From assembly GCA_963748105.1 (NCBI GenBank), contig CAVVHP010000004.1:1-64000 (forward strand): a stretch of DNA of 64,000 nucleotides. Direction: 5' to 3'. Shown here piece by piece: positions 54,076-61,864 of the stretch. The position numbers were made by a program, and so were the translations under genes. The notes beneath the pieces were generated by a model. That model worked only from the letters and a program-made list of their open reading frames with translations, had not been told where the DNA came from and made no database searches. The stretch's first letter is position 1, and the number at the start of each line of letters is the position of its first letter. This DNA comes from JAKAGZ01 sp963748105 (GTDB lineage Bacteria; Bacteroidota; Ignavibacteria; Ignavibacteriales; Ignavibacteriaceae).

Positions 54076-55023
54076 TCACAATTCCAGCGTCATCCTGAAG
54101 ATTTTTCTTTTATAAGAGCTATCTTCATTTCCTGGTATTGTTTCAAAACCGAGACTTTTGTAAAGAGTAATTGCTGAAACCAGCCTGCTGTTTGTTAATA
54201 GCGTAACATATTTTGCTTTTTTAGACCAGGCAAATCCAATTACAGCAAGCGCAAGCTTTTTACCGGCCTGCAAGCCTTTGGCTTTTTCTGTTACGGCCAT
54301 TTTTGCAAGTTCGTAAGTATTTCTGTCAATCTTTGTCGCGGCGCAGGTACCGATAATCTTTCCGTTAATTCTGGCAAAGAAAATTTCTCCCCCTTTTTTA
54401 ATAATTTCTTTTTCGGGGTTATTGAGTATTCTCTCATCCTCTGGTTCTACTTCAAAATATTTATTCAGCCATTCATAATTAAGTTCTTTAAAATAATCCC
54501 TGTATTTTTTGTTATAGGCCAATATCTCAACCCGTTTAATTATCCGTTCTTTTCGGAGATTTCTTATTCGTTCGTTAAGAGAATTCTGTGACAGTGATAT
54601 TTCCAGTTTTTCCATAATATCAGGAATATCTATACCGGAGTTTTCCATTAGTTGCATGTAAGCGTTTTCTATATCCCCGTGAACAGGTTTAATTTTTTCC
54701 AACAATTCAGTTCCACTGGAGGTAAGCGATATGATTTTTTTCCTCTTATCCAGTTTGTCAGAAGAAAAACGTACCAGGTCTGCTTTTTCGATTTTTTTTA
54801 TAAACTGAATCACAGCGGGATGAGAAATGCCAAGGGAAGTGGCAATATCCTGAACCGAAGGAGCGCCCGTTTCACTGATTGAAAATAATATTGTGAACCA
54901 TGCAGGTTCAATTGCAGGAAAATTTTCTTTGTAGATTTTCAGAATGTCACCATTTATTTTGTCTGAAAGTCTTTTCAGCCTGTAGTGAATTCCTGCTGCC
55001 CCGATTTGTTTAATAATCTGCAT
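54076..55023 (-). CDS. MarR-type regulator fused to a GNAT acetyltransferase
   Basis: The 315-residue protein combines a MarR winged helix (residues 1-130; SVQDIATSLGISHPAVIQFI as recognition helix and DKLDKRKKIISLTSSG as wing) and a GNAT domain from about 170 to the end. The acetyl-CoA motif is MAVTEKAKGLQAGKKLALAV and the terminal LYKSLGFETIPGN is motif B. The fusion occurs in many bacteria; the enzymatic half may sense or modify a small amine while the other represses. A 32-bp inverted repeat sits 20 bases upstream, likely its operator. Confidence 0.93.
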   Translation of the reverse strand: MQIIKQIGAAGIHYRLKRLSDKINGDILKIYKENFPAIEPAWFTILFSISETGAPSVQDIATSLGISHPAVIQFIKKIEKADLVRFSSDKLDKRKKIISLTSSGTELLEKIKPVHGDIENAYMQLMENSGIDIPDIMEKLEISLSQNSLNERIRNLRKERIIKRVEILAYNKKYRDYFKELNYEWLNKYFEVEPEDERILNNPEKEIIKKGGEIFFARINGKIIGTCAATKIDRNTYELAKMAVTEKAKGLQAGKKLALAVIGFAWSKKAKYVTLLTNSRLVSAITLYKSLGFETIPGNEDSSYKRKIFRMTLEL

Positions 55024-55043
55024 TAGTTAAAAAATAATCAATA

Positions 55044-55075
55044 ATATATAAGTATTTATGTAAGTACTTATATAT
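55044..55075. promoter_or_regulatory. Inverted repeat, candidate MarR operator
   Basis: ATATATAAGTA (55044-55054) and TACTTATATAT (55065-55075) are perfect 11-base arms separated by 10 bases, 21 bases upstream of the MarR-GNAT start. This is the size and place of an autoregulatory MarR site. It is downstream of the VOC gene on the same strand. Confidence 0.7.
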
Positions 55076-55116
55076 AATAACCAAATTATTTCGAATATTC
55101 CACTAATATTCCCTGA

Positions 55117-55608
55117 TTAATCGTGCTCTAATTCTGATAATAATTCGGGCAGGTCCAGATGTTTTGTAACCATTGCAAGGTCACCTTTTTCATCACGCGG
55201 CCAGTCATAAACAGGGCGGTCCACATAGAGTTCAACACCGTTACCGTCAGGGTCAGCTATATAAATAGATTCAGAAACCCCGTGATCTGAAGCGCCCTGT
55301 ATCGGGTATTTTGCTTCCCAAAGTATTTTAAAGGCCTTTGCCAGCTCTTTTCTGGAAGGATAAAGAATTGCGAAATGATAAAGTCCTATTTCACGCTTTG
55401 GAATTTTTGTTGATTTTTCATCGTACCAGGTATTTAATCCGATGTGGTGATGATAACCGCCTGCGGAAAGAAAAACCGCCTGGTTACCAAACCAGCTTGT
55501 TATCTCGAAACCAAGCAGATCCTGATAAAAAGCCAGAGATTTATTTAAATCTTTAACGGTTAAATGAACGTGACCAATTGAAACTTCGGGTGAAATTTTG
55601 TAGTCCAT
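55117..55608 (-). CDS. VOC-family metalloenzyme, glyoxalase/extradiol dioxygenase-like
   Basis: The 163-residue protein has the paired beta-alpha-beta-beta-beta motifs of VOC enzymes: ISIGHVHLTVKDLNKSLAFY-like start (VSIGHVHLTVKDLNKSLAFY), AGGYHHHIGLNTW, IGLYHFAILYPSRKEL and ADPDGNGVELYVDRPVYDWP. Likely metal ligands are His (GHVHL), His (LYHFA) and Glu (VELYVD). It resembles the catechol-2,3-dioxygenase CatE half domain and proteins annotated as CatE-like. The natural reaction is uncertain. It stands alone. Confidence 0.9.
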   Translation of the reverse strand: MDYKISPEVSIGHVHLTVKDLNKSLAFYQDLLGFEITSWFGNQAVFLSAGGYHHHIGLNTWYDEKSTKIPKREIGLYHFAILYPSRKELAKAFKILWEAKYPIQGASDHGVSESIYIADPDGNGVELYVDRPVYDWPRDEKGDLAMVTKHLDLPELLSELEHD

Positions 55609-55694
55609 ACTCTGTTGGGATAATAAAATAATAATTGATAAAAGTTACAGCTGAATATAAAATAATCTACTATAAATTCTTAATGTTGCAGGAA

Positions 55695-56399
55695 TTATTT
55701 CTTTATCTTTCTCGAAATTTCATCCATCATTTCCATCTGGATTTCCTGAATTTCAATCAGCTTTTGTCCCTGCTGAACAAGAAGGTGGTCTATCTTTTCG
55801 TGAAGCTGCCTTATCTCAATTTCAGCTTTCAGGTTTACCTGGTAATCGTGAAGGGATCTTTCCCTGTCTTTTCCTTCCTTCCGGTTTTGACTCATCATGA
55901 TGACCGGTGCCTGTATAGCTGCAAGGCAGGAAAGCACAAGGTTCAGAAGAATAAACGGATATGGATCAAACGCTTTGTTGGAAAGCAATATTATATTTAT
56001 TGCCATCCATAAAATCAGGATAAAGAAAAATGAAATAATAAATCCCCAGCTTCCCCCAAACTGAGCAATTCTATCCGAGAGTCTCTCGCCAAAAGTAAAA
56101 GACTGATCAATCCTATTGTCGATATTTTCGGATATCAATTCCTTATCAACGATGCTCTGTAATACTTCTTTATCGTACTTTGAAAGTTCCCCGCGTCCTT
56201 CCTCAATTATGCTTTCTATAAACTTTCCACGATAAGCATTTAAATCATTCAGGCATATATTTCCCCCGGAATCCCATCCCGGTAAATCCTTTTTAATAAA
56301 TTCGGTCAGGGAATTTCTAACATATGTTGCGGGCATCAGGCTGGATGTTTTATATTCTTTTCTGCAAACCTGACATATTCCCGTGTTGGTTGTCTTCAT
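55695..56399 (-). CDS. DUF1003 membrane protein
   Basis: The protein (about 234 residues) starts MKTTNTGICQVCRKEYKTSS at 56399; an upstream start would overlap the ridA-like stop. It has an N-terminal CxxC pair, a helix-rich region (IIEEGRGELSKYDKEVLQSI) and the DUF1003 core with two membrane segments (WGFIISFFFILILWMAINII and YPFILLNLVLSCLAAIQAPV) followed by QNRKEGKDRERSLHDYQVNL and a coiled-coil tail. The family occurs widely in inner membranes and has no assigned function. Downstream of the RidA-like gene. Confidence 0.9.
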   Translation of the reverse strand: MKTTNTGICQVCRKEYKTSSLMPATYVRNSLTEFIKKDLPGWDSGGNICLNDLNAYRGKFIESIIEEGRGELSKYDKEVLQSIVDKELISENIDNRIDQSFTFGERLSDRIAQFGGSWGFIISFFFILILWMAINIILLSNKAFDPYPFILLNLVLSCLAAIQAPVIMMSQNRKEGKDRERSLHDYQVNLKAEIEIRQLHEKIDHLLVQQGQKLIEIQEIQMEMMDEISRKIKK

Positions 56400-56419
56400 A
56401 CTTTGCTCCGTATAAATAC

Positions 56420-56809
56420 TCACTTGTTACGAATCGCCGTAGCTTCAATTTCAATCAACATATCGGGAGAAATAAGGGACTTAACCTCCACCATTGATGT
56501 TGCCGGTTTTATTTTTTCAAAATATTCACCGTGTGCTTTGCCGAATTCTTCCCATTTTGAAATATCTGTTACAAACATTCGGGTCCTGACAACATCGTGT
56601 AAATCTGCGCCGGCTTCTTTCAAAGCTTTTTCAATTATCCGGATGCAGCATTTTGCCTGCTCGTAGGCGTTGCCGGGCGCAAAAGTTTTACCATCTTTAA
56701 CCGGTGCGGTTCCCGATATTTCAATAGCATTTCCAATTCTAACAGCGCGGGAATAGCCCACAATATTTTCCCATGGCGCACCCGAAGAAATATTAATTCT
56801 GCTGCTCAT
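56420..56809 (-). CDS. RidA/YjgF family protein
   Basis: The 129-residue protein matches the RidA fold: RAVRIGNAIEISGTAPVKDG, AYEQAKCCIRIIEKALKEAG, DVVRTRMFVTDISKWEEFG and PATSMVEVKSLISPDMLIEI EATAI (in part). RidA hydrolyses reactive enamine/imine products of PLP enzymes; the Arg (VVRTRMFV) that RidA needs for activity is present. It could also be a related YjgF-type hydrolase. Same strand as and immediately before DUF1003. Confidence 0.92.
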   Translation of the reverse strand: MSSRINISSGAPWENIVGYSRAVRIGNAIEISGTAPVKDGKTFAPGNAYEQAKCCIRIIEKALKEAGADLHDVVRTRMFVTDISKWEEFGKAHGEYFEKIKPATSMVEVKSLISPDMLIEIEATAIRNK

Positions 56810-56843
56810 AAGATTCCTGTTTTTTTTGAGTTTTTTAAGTTGC

Positions 56844-56999
56844 TCAGGTTGATTTTTTGCCGGTCAAATACCAGATGAGAATGCCGATAGCAAGTCCCAA
56901 TGCGAGGCCTTCGCCTAACTGTGATGTTTCAGCACCGACTGCCGCGCCGATACCGGCACCGATTCCTGTCCATAGTCCGAATTTTGATCCTCGTTTCAT
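56844..56999 (-). CDS. Small glycine-zipper membrane protein
   Basis: The 51-residue protein MKRGSKFGLWTGIGAGIGAA, VGAETSQLGEGLALGLAIGI, LIWYLTGKKST is short and was easy to overlook. GIGAGIGAAVG is a glycine zipper; a second hydrophobic stretch follows. It may insert as a small inner-membrane peptide. A comparable protein appears at 63822-63984. No function known. Confidence 0.7.
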   Translation of the reverse strand: MKRGSKFGLWTGIGAGIGAAVGAETSQLGEGLALGLAIGILIWYLTGKKST

Positions 57000-57002
57000 A
57001 TA

Positions 57003-57545
57003 TTATTCTTCTGTTATTAGATATAGCAGATTATCTTCTACTTTATAAAGCAGGGGTGCGATTAATATTTCAGGATATCTTGCTCTCAGACGTTGCACTT
57101 CGCTCAGAATAAAATCAATTTCATTTCCTATTTCAAACATCGGCGCAAATTGATTAAAATGCTCCTCGGCTTTATCGGTTTCCCAACCGGCATTTTTTAC
57201 AAGATTTTCGATAAATAAATCTTTTCGGGCAACAAGATTAACCATTCCACAGTTAGTGTGCCCAATAAGTGCGAGCGCCTTTACTCCACCTACAGCAATA
57301 GCATATGAAACCTTAAATTCACTGTATCGCAAATTTGCACCACCTGTTCTGATTATGTAAGAAAAATTATCAGGAATATTAAGATGTTTCCTGTTATCCA
57401 TACACATTCCTACCAACAGTTCTGCAGAAGTATAGGTTTCATATTCTGCTTGTAAATTATGATAAGCTAATAATTTACCAATTGAGGTCTCCCTGTATTT
57501 TTCAGGAATATCTTCAATTTTAGAGATTTTAATAAGTCTGTCCAT
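57003..57545 (-). CDS. Beta-carbonic anhydrase
   Basis: The 180-residue enzyme has the type motif CxDxR (residues 48-52, CMDNR) and HxxC (His96, Cys99, GHTNCG) for zinc, with IRTGGANLR between. It interconverts CO2 and bicarbonate in the cytoplasm. The C-terminal part lies in LRARYPEILIAPLLYKVEDN. It is a single gene, with the small glycine-zipper gene just downstream (4 bases). Confidence 0.88.
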   Translation of the reverse strand: MDRLIKISKIEDIPEKYRETSIGKLLAYHNLQAEYETYTSAELLVGMCMDNRKHLNIPDNFSYIIRTGGANLRYSEFKVSYAIAVGGVKALALIGHTNCGMVNLVARKDLFIENLVKNAGWETDKAEEHFNQFAPMFEIGNEIDFILSEVQRLRARYPEILIAPLLYKVEDNLLYLITEE

Positions 57546-57743
57546 AAATCACTTTATTTTTAGAAGGGAAACGCAAGATAATTATTATTTGATATATTAT
57601 TCAATAGGCTAAAAATTCAATAATATGCTTATTCCGGCTGATCTGATTATCCACCTATCTGTTTAATGGACCTTCTACATTAAAAAGAGTGCAAAGCTCT
57701 CAGAATTAAGCTATTCTTAATAGAACGAAATCTATTATGTACT

Positions 57744-57770
57744 TGTAACAATTTAATCAACAAAAACGTC
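57744..57770 (+). promoter_or_regulatory. ECF-type promoter of the sigma operon
   Basis: TGTAACA (57744-57750) and CGTC (57767-57770) are separated by 16 bases. This is the AAC / CGTC layout recognised by many extracytoplasmic-function sigma factors and suggests autoregulation by the protein encoded from 57783. The start codon is only about 12 bases beyond the -10 element. Confidence 0.6.
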
Positions 57771-57782
57771 TTATAGTTAAAG

Positions 57783-58307
57783 ATGCTTAATTCCTTAAAA
57801 TTCGAAATTCTGATAAAGCAGCACAAAAATAACATCTACAATTATGCTCTTTACATGATGAAGAACAGGATGGACGCAGATGATATTACACAGGAAGTTT
57901 TTATCAAGATCTGGAATAATATCAACAACTATAATATTAAGGCAGCAAAGTCCTGGATAATGAGAACGACACATAACCTGTGCATAGACTATTTAAGGAA
58001 AACGCAGACATCGCAAAAAAGAGAAGTTAATATAGACAGTAGTATCAATATTTCAGGAGCTGGTACGTTGACTGACACTGAAGTAAGGCTTAGAAAGAAT
58101 TTATTGAAAAACAGAATTAAACAGGGAATAGAAACACTACCCGATAATTTAAGAAGCGTTTTTATTCTTTATGAACTGCAGGGGCTTAAATATCACGAAA
58201 TAAGCGAGACTTTAAGTATGCCTTTAAACAGCGTTAAGGTTTACCTTATGAGAGCCAGGAAAAAACTGCAGGAAGAATTAAAAGAATATAAGTATGAAAA
58301 CAACTAA
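57783..58307 (+). CDS. RNA polymerase ECF sigma factor
   Basis: The 174-residue protein has sigma region 2 (NIYNYALYMMKNRMDADDIT QEVFIKIWN, in part, including the DAEDITQEVF-like -10 recognition helix) and region 4 (LPDNLRSVFILYELQGLKYH EISETLSMPLNSVKVYLMRA, in part). It directs polymerase to promoters such as the one just upstream. The stop overlaps the start of the next gene by 14 bases, coupling it to an anti-sigma. It is likely activated by envelope signals through that protein. Confidence 0.93.
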   Translation: MLNSLKFEILIKQHKNNIYNYALYMMKNRMDADDITQEVFIKIWNNINNYNIKAAKSWIMRTTHNLCIDYLRKTQTSQKREVNIDSSINISGAGTLTDTEVRLRKNLLKNRIKQGIETLPDNLRSVFILYELQGLKYHEISETLSMPLNSVKVYLMRARKKLQEELKEYKYENN

Positions 58308-58816
58308 TAAAATAAACGAAGAATATCTCGAGAAAATTATTTCTGTCGCATACGGAGACGCCAGTTTTATTGACGAAATAAAAATTTACCTTGATGCGAA
58401 AAAATATCCTGAAGTAAAAAAAGTATTGAACGAATACAGGGAAACAGCAAAAGAAATAAAATCTTTTTCGTTAGAGGAATACAGGGGTAAAATTCCTTTG
58501 AACAGACCGGAAGTAAACAACTGGTTGCTGGCATATATAAATATTTTTATAAGGAAACCTGTTTTGGCAGCTGCAATGGCGTTTTATGATTACTGCTGGA
58601 GTTGCCGGCTATTATATTATTGACCATAACAGCAATTACATGAACGGGTATTCAAAAACAGAAATGATACCCGCAGAAAAACAGGCAAAAGAATCTTTTG
58701 CCATAGTCGCTTCAATTATGAACAGGACAAAAGACAAGTTAGAGAATGATGTATTTGGGAATAAAATCAATAAACCAATAAAGGAAAGTTTAACGGTAGT
58801 TAATACTTATCTATAG
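58294..58816 (+). CDS. Putative anti-sigma factor, one frameshift
   Basis: The gene starts inside the sigma factor's end. The N-terminal cytoplasmic part (MKTTNKINEEYLEKIISVAY, then IKIYLDAKKYPEVKKVLNEY) is followed by a membrane segment broken by an extra T near 58583; corrected it reads MAFMITAGVAGYYIID and then a short periplasmic part (SNYMNGYSKTEMIPAEKQAK). About 174 residues. Place and topology fit an anti-sigma that holds the ECF factor at the membrane. There is no zinc-binding HxxxCxxC, so it differs from the ZAS type. Confidence 0.7.
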
Positions 58817-58828
58817 GAGGATAGTGAA

Positions 58829-59440
58829 ATGAAAAAGTTTTTGGGGTTAATATTTACGCTGGTGCTGTTTACGGCAGTTACAGTATTTCCGCAGGATAAA
58901 ACAGATTACTCAAAATACCCGGGGTATGTGGACTTCGGAAATATTTCCAAATTTATGAGCGGCGACCGTGTGACCCAGATAGAACTCGACGCCAATTTAT
59001 TGAAGATGCTTTCAAAAATGGGCGGCGAAAAGAATGCGGATTTTCAGGATGTAGTCAGCGGGTTAAAACTCATAAGAGTTAATTCATTCGGCCTTGACGC
59101 AAAAATGAAAAAGAAGTGAAGGAAAAAATTACGGCTATTGATCAGTCATTGACGAACAAAAAATGGCAGAGAATTATTATGGTTAAAGAAGCAGGAGAAT
59201 ACACAAATGTTTATGTTCTTCCTTCAAGCGATTATGAAAATTTTCTCGGTCTCTGTGTAACGACAATAGATAAAAATGGAAAAAAAGGTCACGATGGTCC
59301 GGAAGCTACTTTCGTAAATATTGTCGGAAATATAAAAATGAGCCAGATCGGGAGGCTTGGTGAAAAATTTCATATTCCCGGTTTAGGTAAAGCTGACAGG
59401 AAAAATGAAAAAAGAGAAAAGAGAAGAAATAGAAAAATGA
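58829..59440 (+). CDS. DUF4252 protein 1, two frameshifts
   Basis: The protein starts MKKFLGLIFTLVLFTAVTVF, a signal peptide after an AGGAGG site, then DYSKYPGYVDFGNISKFMSG and ELDANLLKMLSKMGGEKNAD of DUF4252. One A is missing near 59108 (LDAKNEKEVKEKITAIDQSL after correction), and one near 59400, after which the tail reads MKKEKREEIEK and ends in TGA at 59440. About 204 residues. DUF4252 proteins accompany ECF operons in Bacteroidota and may act as signal-sensing or target proteins; the function is unknown. Confidence 0.8.
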
Positions 59441-59981
59441 AAATAATAAAGCGCTCCTCGCATTTGTAATTGTTTTCACTGCGTATTTTTTCACAGGGTG
59501 TTTCGGTGTAAATGCAAAATTCCACAGGCTGAAACACTCAGTGCTCTCTAAAATCGGGGACAATTATTACCGGGATACGGAGTTTGGCGTGGGTTCATTT
59601 GGGCTGTCTCTCGCAAATACTGTTGTTAGTTTCTCGGATGAAAATGACGCCGAGGAAGTAAGGGCGATGTTGAAAAATGTTTCGCACGTCCAGGTCGGGA
59701 TTTATAAAAGACATAATCGCGGCAAGATAAATGTTTCAAAAGATTTTTTCTGTCATACTGATAATGAACTTACTTCGCAGGGATGGACATATGTTGTAAA
59801 AGACAGGGATTCTAAATCTCTAACGACTGTTTATTACAAACAAAATGAAGATGGTCAAATCAATGAACTACTTGTTGTGAGCCTGGATGGGAGGGAACTG
59901 GTAATTGCAGATCTTGAGGGGGATTTTGATAAACTCGTCGCCGAAACCGTAAGCCGTGGTAACTTTAAAATAGATATGTAA
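59437..59981 (+). CDS. DUF4252 protein 2, lipoprotein, one frameshift
   Basis: The start at 59437 overlaps the previous stop (ATGA). One missing A near 59449 separates the start (MKII) from ALLAFVIVFTAYFFTGCFGV, a lipoprotein signal with Cys in FTGC. The mature part KIGDNYYRDTEFGVGSFGLS and VVSFSDENDAEEVRAMLKNV is DUF4252, ending VAETVSRGNFKIDM. About 182 residues. It differs from protein 1 in being membrane-anchored. Together they form the end of the sigma operon. Confidence 0.78.
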
Positions 59982-60036
59982 GGCTCTGCGTTAATTATTA
60001 TCAATATTTATTTCTTGATAATAATTTAAACGGGCT

Positions 60037-60474
60037 TTACTCCCCGATGTCCTCGTTCCACAATTCGGGGTTCTTTTCTATAAATTCCTTCATAAGCATT
60101 TCGCATTCAGAATTATCCAGTACTTTAACATCTACTCCACGTGATTTTACATATTCTTCAGGTCCGGTAAATGTTTTATTTTCCCCGATTACAACTTTGG
60201 GAATTCCATAAAGCAGAATAGCTCCGCTGCACATATCACATGGGGATAAAGTTGAATAAAGAGTTGCTCTTTTATAATCGGAGGCTTTTAATCTGCCGGC
60301 TTTTTCCAGGCAATCTATTTCTGCATGTAGTGTGGCACTTCCCTTTTGAATTCTTCTGTTGTGCCCACGCCCGACTATTTTGCCGTCAATTACCAGCACT
60401 GAGCCTATCGGAATTCCACCTTCAGCCATTCCAGTTTTTGCTTCTTCGATTGCGACTTCTAAATATTTATCCAT
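60037..60474 (-). CDS. Cytosine deaminase, fungal Fcy1-like
   Basis: The 145-residue zinc enzyme has HAE at residues 50-52 (SATLHAEIDCLEKAGRLKAS) and PCDMC (78-82) in YSTLSPCDMCSGAILLYGIP. It resembles yeast cytosine deaminase more than tRNA adenosine deaminase: MAEGGIPIGSVLVIDGKIVG, GRGHNRRIQKGSATLH and the end LMKEFIEKNPELWNEDIGE with a terminal DIGE. It deaminates cytosine to uracil in pyrimidine salvage; guanine or other substrates cannot be ruled out. Bacterial CodA is unrelated. Confidence 0.9.
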   Translation of the reverse strand: MDKYLEVAIEEAKTGMAEGGIPIGSVLVIDGKIVGRGHNRRIQKGSATLHAEIDCLEKAGRLKASDYKRATLYSTLSPCDMCSGAILLYGIPKVVIGENKTFTGPEEYVKSRGVDVKVLDNSECEMLMKEFIEKNPELWNEDIGE

Positions 60475-60499
60475 ACCTGTACCTTTTAATCTTAAAGTG

Positions 60500-61261
60500 C
60501 TAAAATCTTAACGACAAACAGCTCAGCCCGCCGTCCAGTTTGCGGAATTCTGAAACATCTACTTCGATTATATCATAACCTGCATCAATAATTTTTTGTT
60601 TTGTAATTGGATAACCTTCCGGAATTAGAACTTTATCATTTATCCAGACACAATTGGCGGCATAACTTTCTTCTTCTGGAATTTCTATAATATTAAACTT
60701 TTTAAATTCAGGATTTGATAGAAACTCACCGCAAGCAACCAGGTTATTATTCTCCAGGTAAGCCAGCCCGGTTTTTAAATGAAGAACTTTTTCAAGTTTA
60801 ATTACAGAGCCGCTCATTCCATATTTATTTAAAATATAAATAACCTGTTCCGCTCCGGCTAAGTTCGTTCTGCCCGATAAACCGATATAAAAATGGTTCC
60901 CGACCATCATTATATCGCCCGCCTCCACTGTTCCGGGCAAAAGAATTTCTTCAACGCTGTTGTAATAATCCCGGATAATATTCTTAATCCCGATAATTTC
61001 ACCACGCCGTGAAGGTGCCCCGGGGTTTGTTACGATTGCGCATTTTGGTGTGAGTAATGCGACGTCCTCCATGAACGTTGAATCTGGAAACTTTTCATCG
61101 GCATTGAGCACTCTAACTGTCAGTCCGCAATCCTTTAATGACTGCACATATTTATTGTGTTGCTCAACAGCTTTCGGGTAATCAGGAATACCCAGGTTTG
61201 CTCCGGTTATTCCGTTGATTAAACTTTTACCTGGTTTGCGTACAATCGCGTTTGAAAACAT
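60500..61261 (-). CDS. Dimethylarginine dimethylaminohydrolase-like (DDAH) protein
   Basis: The 253-residue protein has the amidinotransferase-fold catalytic residues: substrate Asp/Glu in FPDSTFMEDVALL, Glu in GTVEAGDIMMVG (113), His161 in VLHLKTGLAYLE and nucleophile Cys248 in GGLSCLSLRF at the C-terminus. It hydrolyses methylated arginines to citrulline and an amine; a related arginine-deiminase-like role remains possible. It lies 4 bases from the methyltransferase stop, in one minus-strand cluster with it and the UbiA protein. Confidence 0.9.
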   Translation of the reverse strand: MFSNAIVRKPGKSLINGITGANLGIPDYPKAVEQHNKYVQSLKDCGLTVRVLNADEKFPDSTFMEDVALLTPKCAIVTNPGAPSRRGEIIGIKNIIRDYYNSVEEILLPGTVEAGDIMMVGNHFYIGLSGRTNLAGAEQVIYILNKYGMSGSVIKLEKVLHLKTGLAYLENNNLVACGEFLSNPEFKKFNIIEIPEEESYAANCVWINDKVLIPEGYPITKQKIIDAGYDIIEVDVSEFRKLDGGLSCLSLRF

Positions 61262-61264
61262 TTA

Positions 61265-61864
61265 TTATATTTTTTTATAATTTATTGTAAAACCTTTTTT
61301 CGAAATATGTTTTTCAAACATTTCAAACCCAACACTCGCAACTAATTTATTAAGGTCTTCCATAGAAAGGAAATCAGAATCGCCCCTCATTTCTGAAATA
61401 GAAAGCATACCACCTCCTTTTAAAATACGATTTATTTCGATAAGGCAATTCTCAGGATTCGTAACTTCTCCCAATACTGTAACCAAATACACAACATCAA
61501 ATGATTCACTAATAATAGGTAAATATCCCGCATTTCCCCTGAGTAAAAATGCATTCTGAATATTATTTTTGAGAAGCTTTCCGCTGCACCTTAACAACAT
61601 TTCGTGTTGAATATCAAACAAAACCAGTTTACCACCGGGTATCCTGTTTGCAACCTCAACACTGAAGTAGCCGGGGCCTGAACCTATTTCCAGTACTGAT
61701 AAATTGTTGGATAAATGAATACGATCAACAAAGGCAACAGGTGACAGAATAAATTTCCGAAGGGAAGTGTCAAGCAGTAAAGCCAGTTCGTGGGGATATA
61801 TCCCCCGGCCGGCCAATCTTTTGAATACATCCTTCCACCGGTTGAACGCTGAAATCATTTTCAT
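61265..61864 (-). CDS. SAM-dependent methyltransferase
   Basis: Starting at the ATG at 61864 (MKMISAFNRWKDVFKRLAGR), which overlaps the UbiA stop in ATGA, the protein has 199 residues. The SAM-binding motif is VLEIGSGPGYFSVEVANRIP, with LVLFDIQHEMLLRCSGKLLK, FDVVYLVTVLGEVTNP and ILKGGGMLSISEMRGDSDF following. The UbiE/ubiquinone-type Methyltransf_11 family is the nearest type. A UbiA-methyltransferase coupling suggests modification of the prenylated product. Confidence 0.88.
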   Translation of the reverse strand: MKMISAFNRWKDVFKRLAGRGIYPHELALLLDTSLRKFILSPVAFVDRIHLSNNLSVLEIGSGPGYFSVEVANRIPGGKLVLFDIQHEMLLRCSGKLLKNNIQNAFLLRGNAGYLPIISESFDVVYLVTVLGEVTNPENCLIEINRILKGGGMLSISEMRGDSDFLSMEDLNKLVASVGFEMFEKHISKKGFTINYKKI

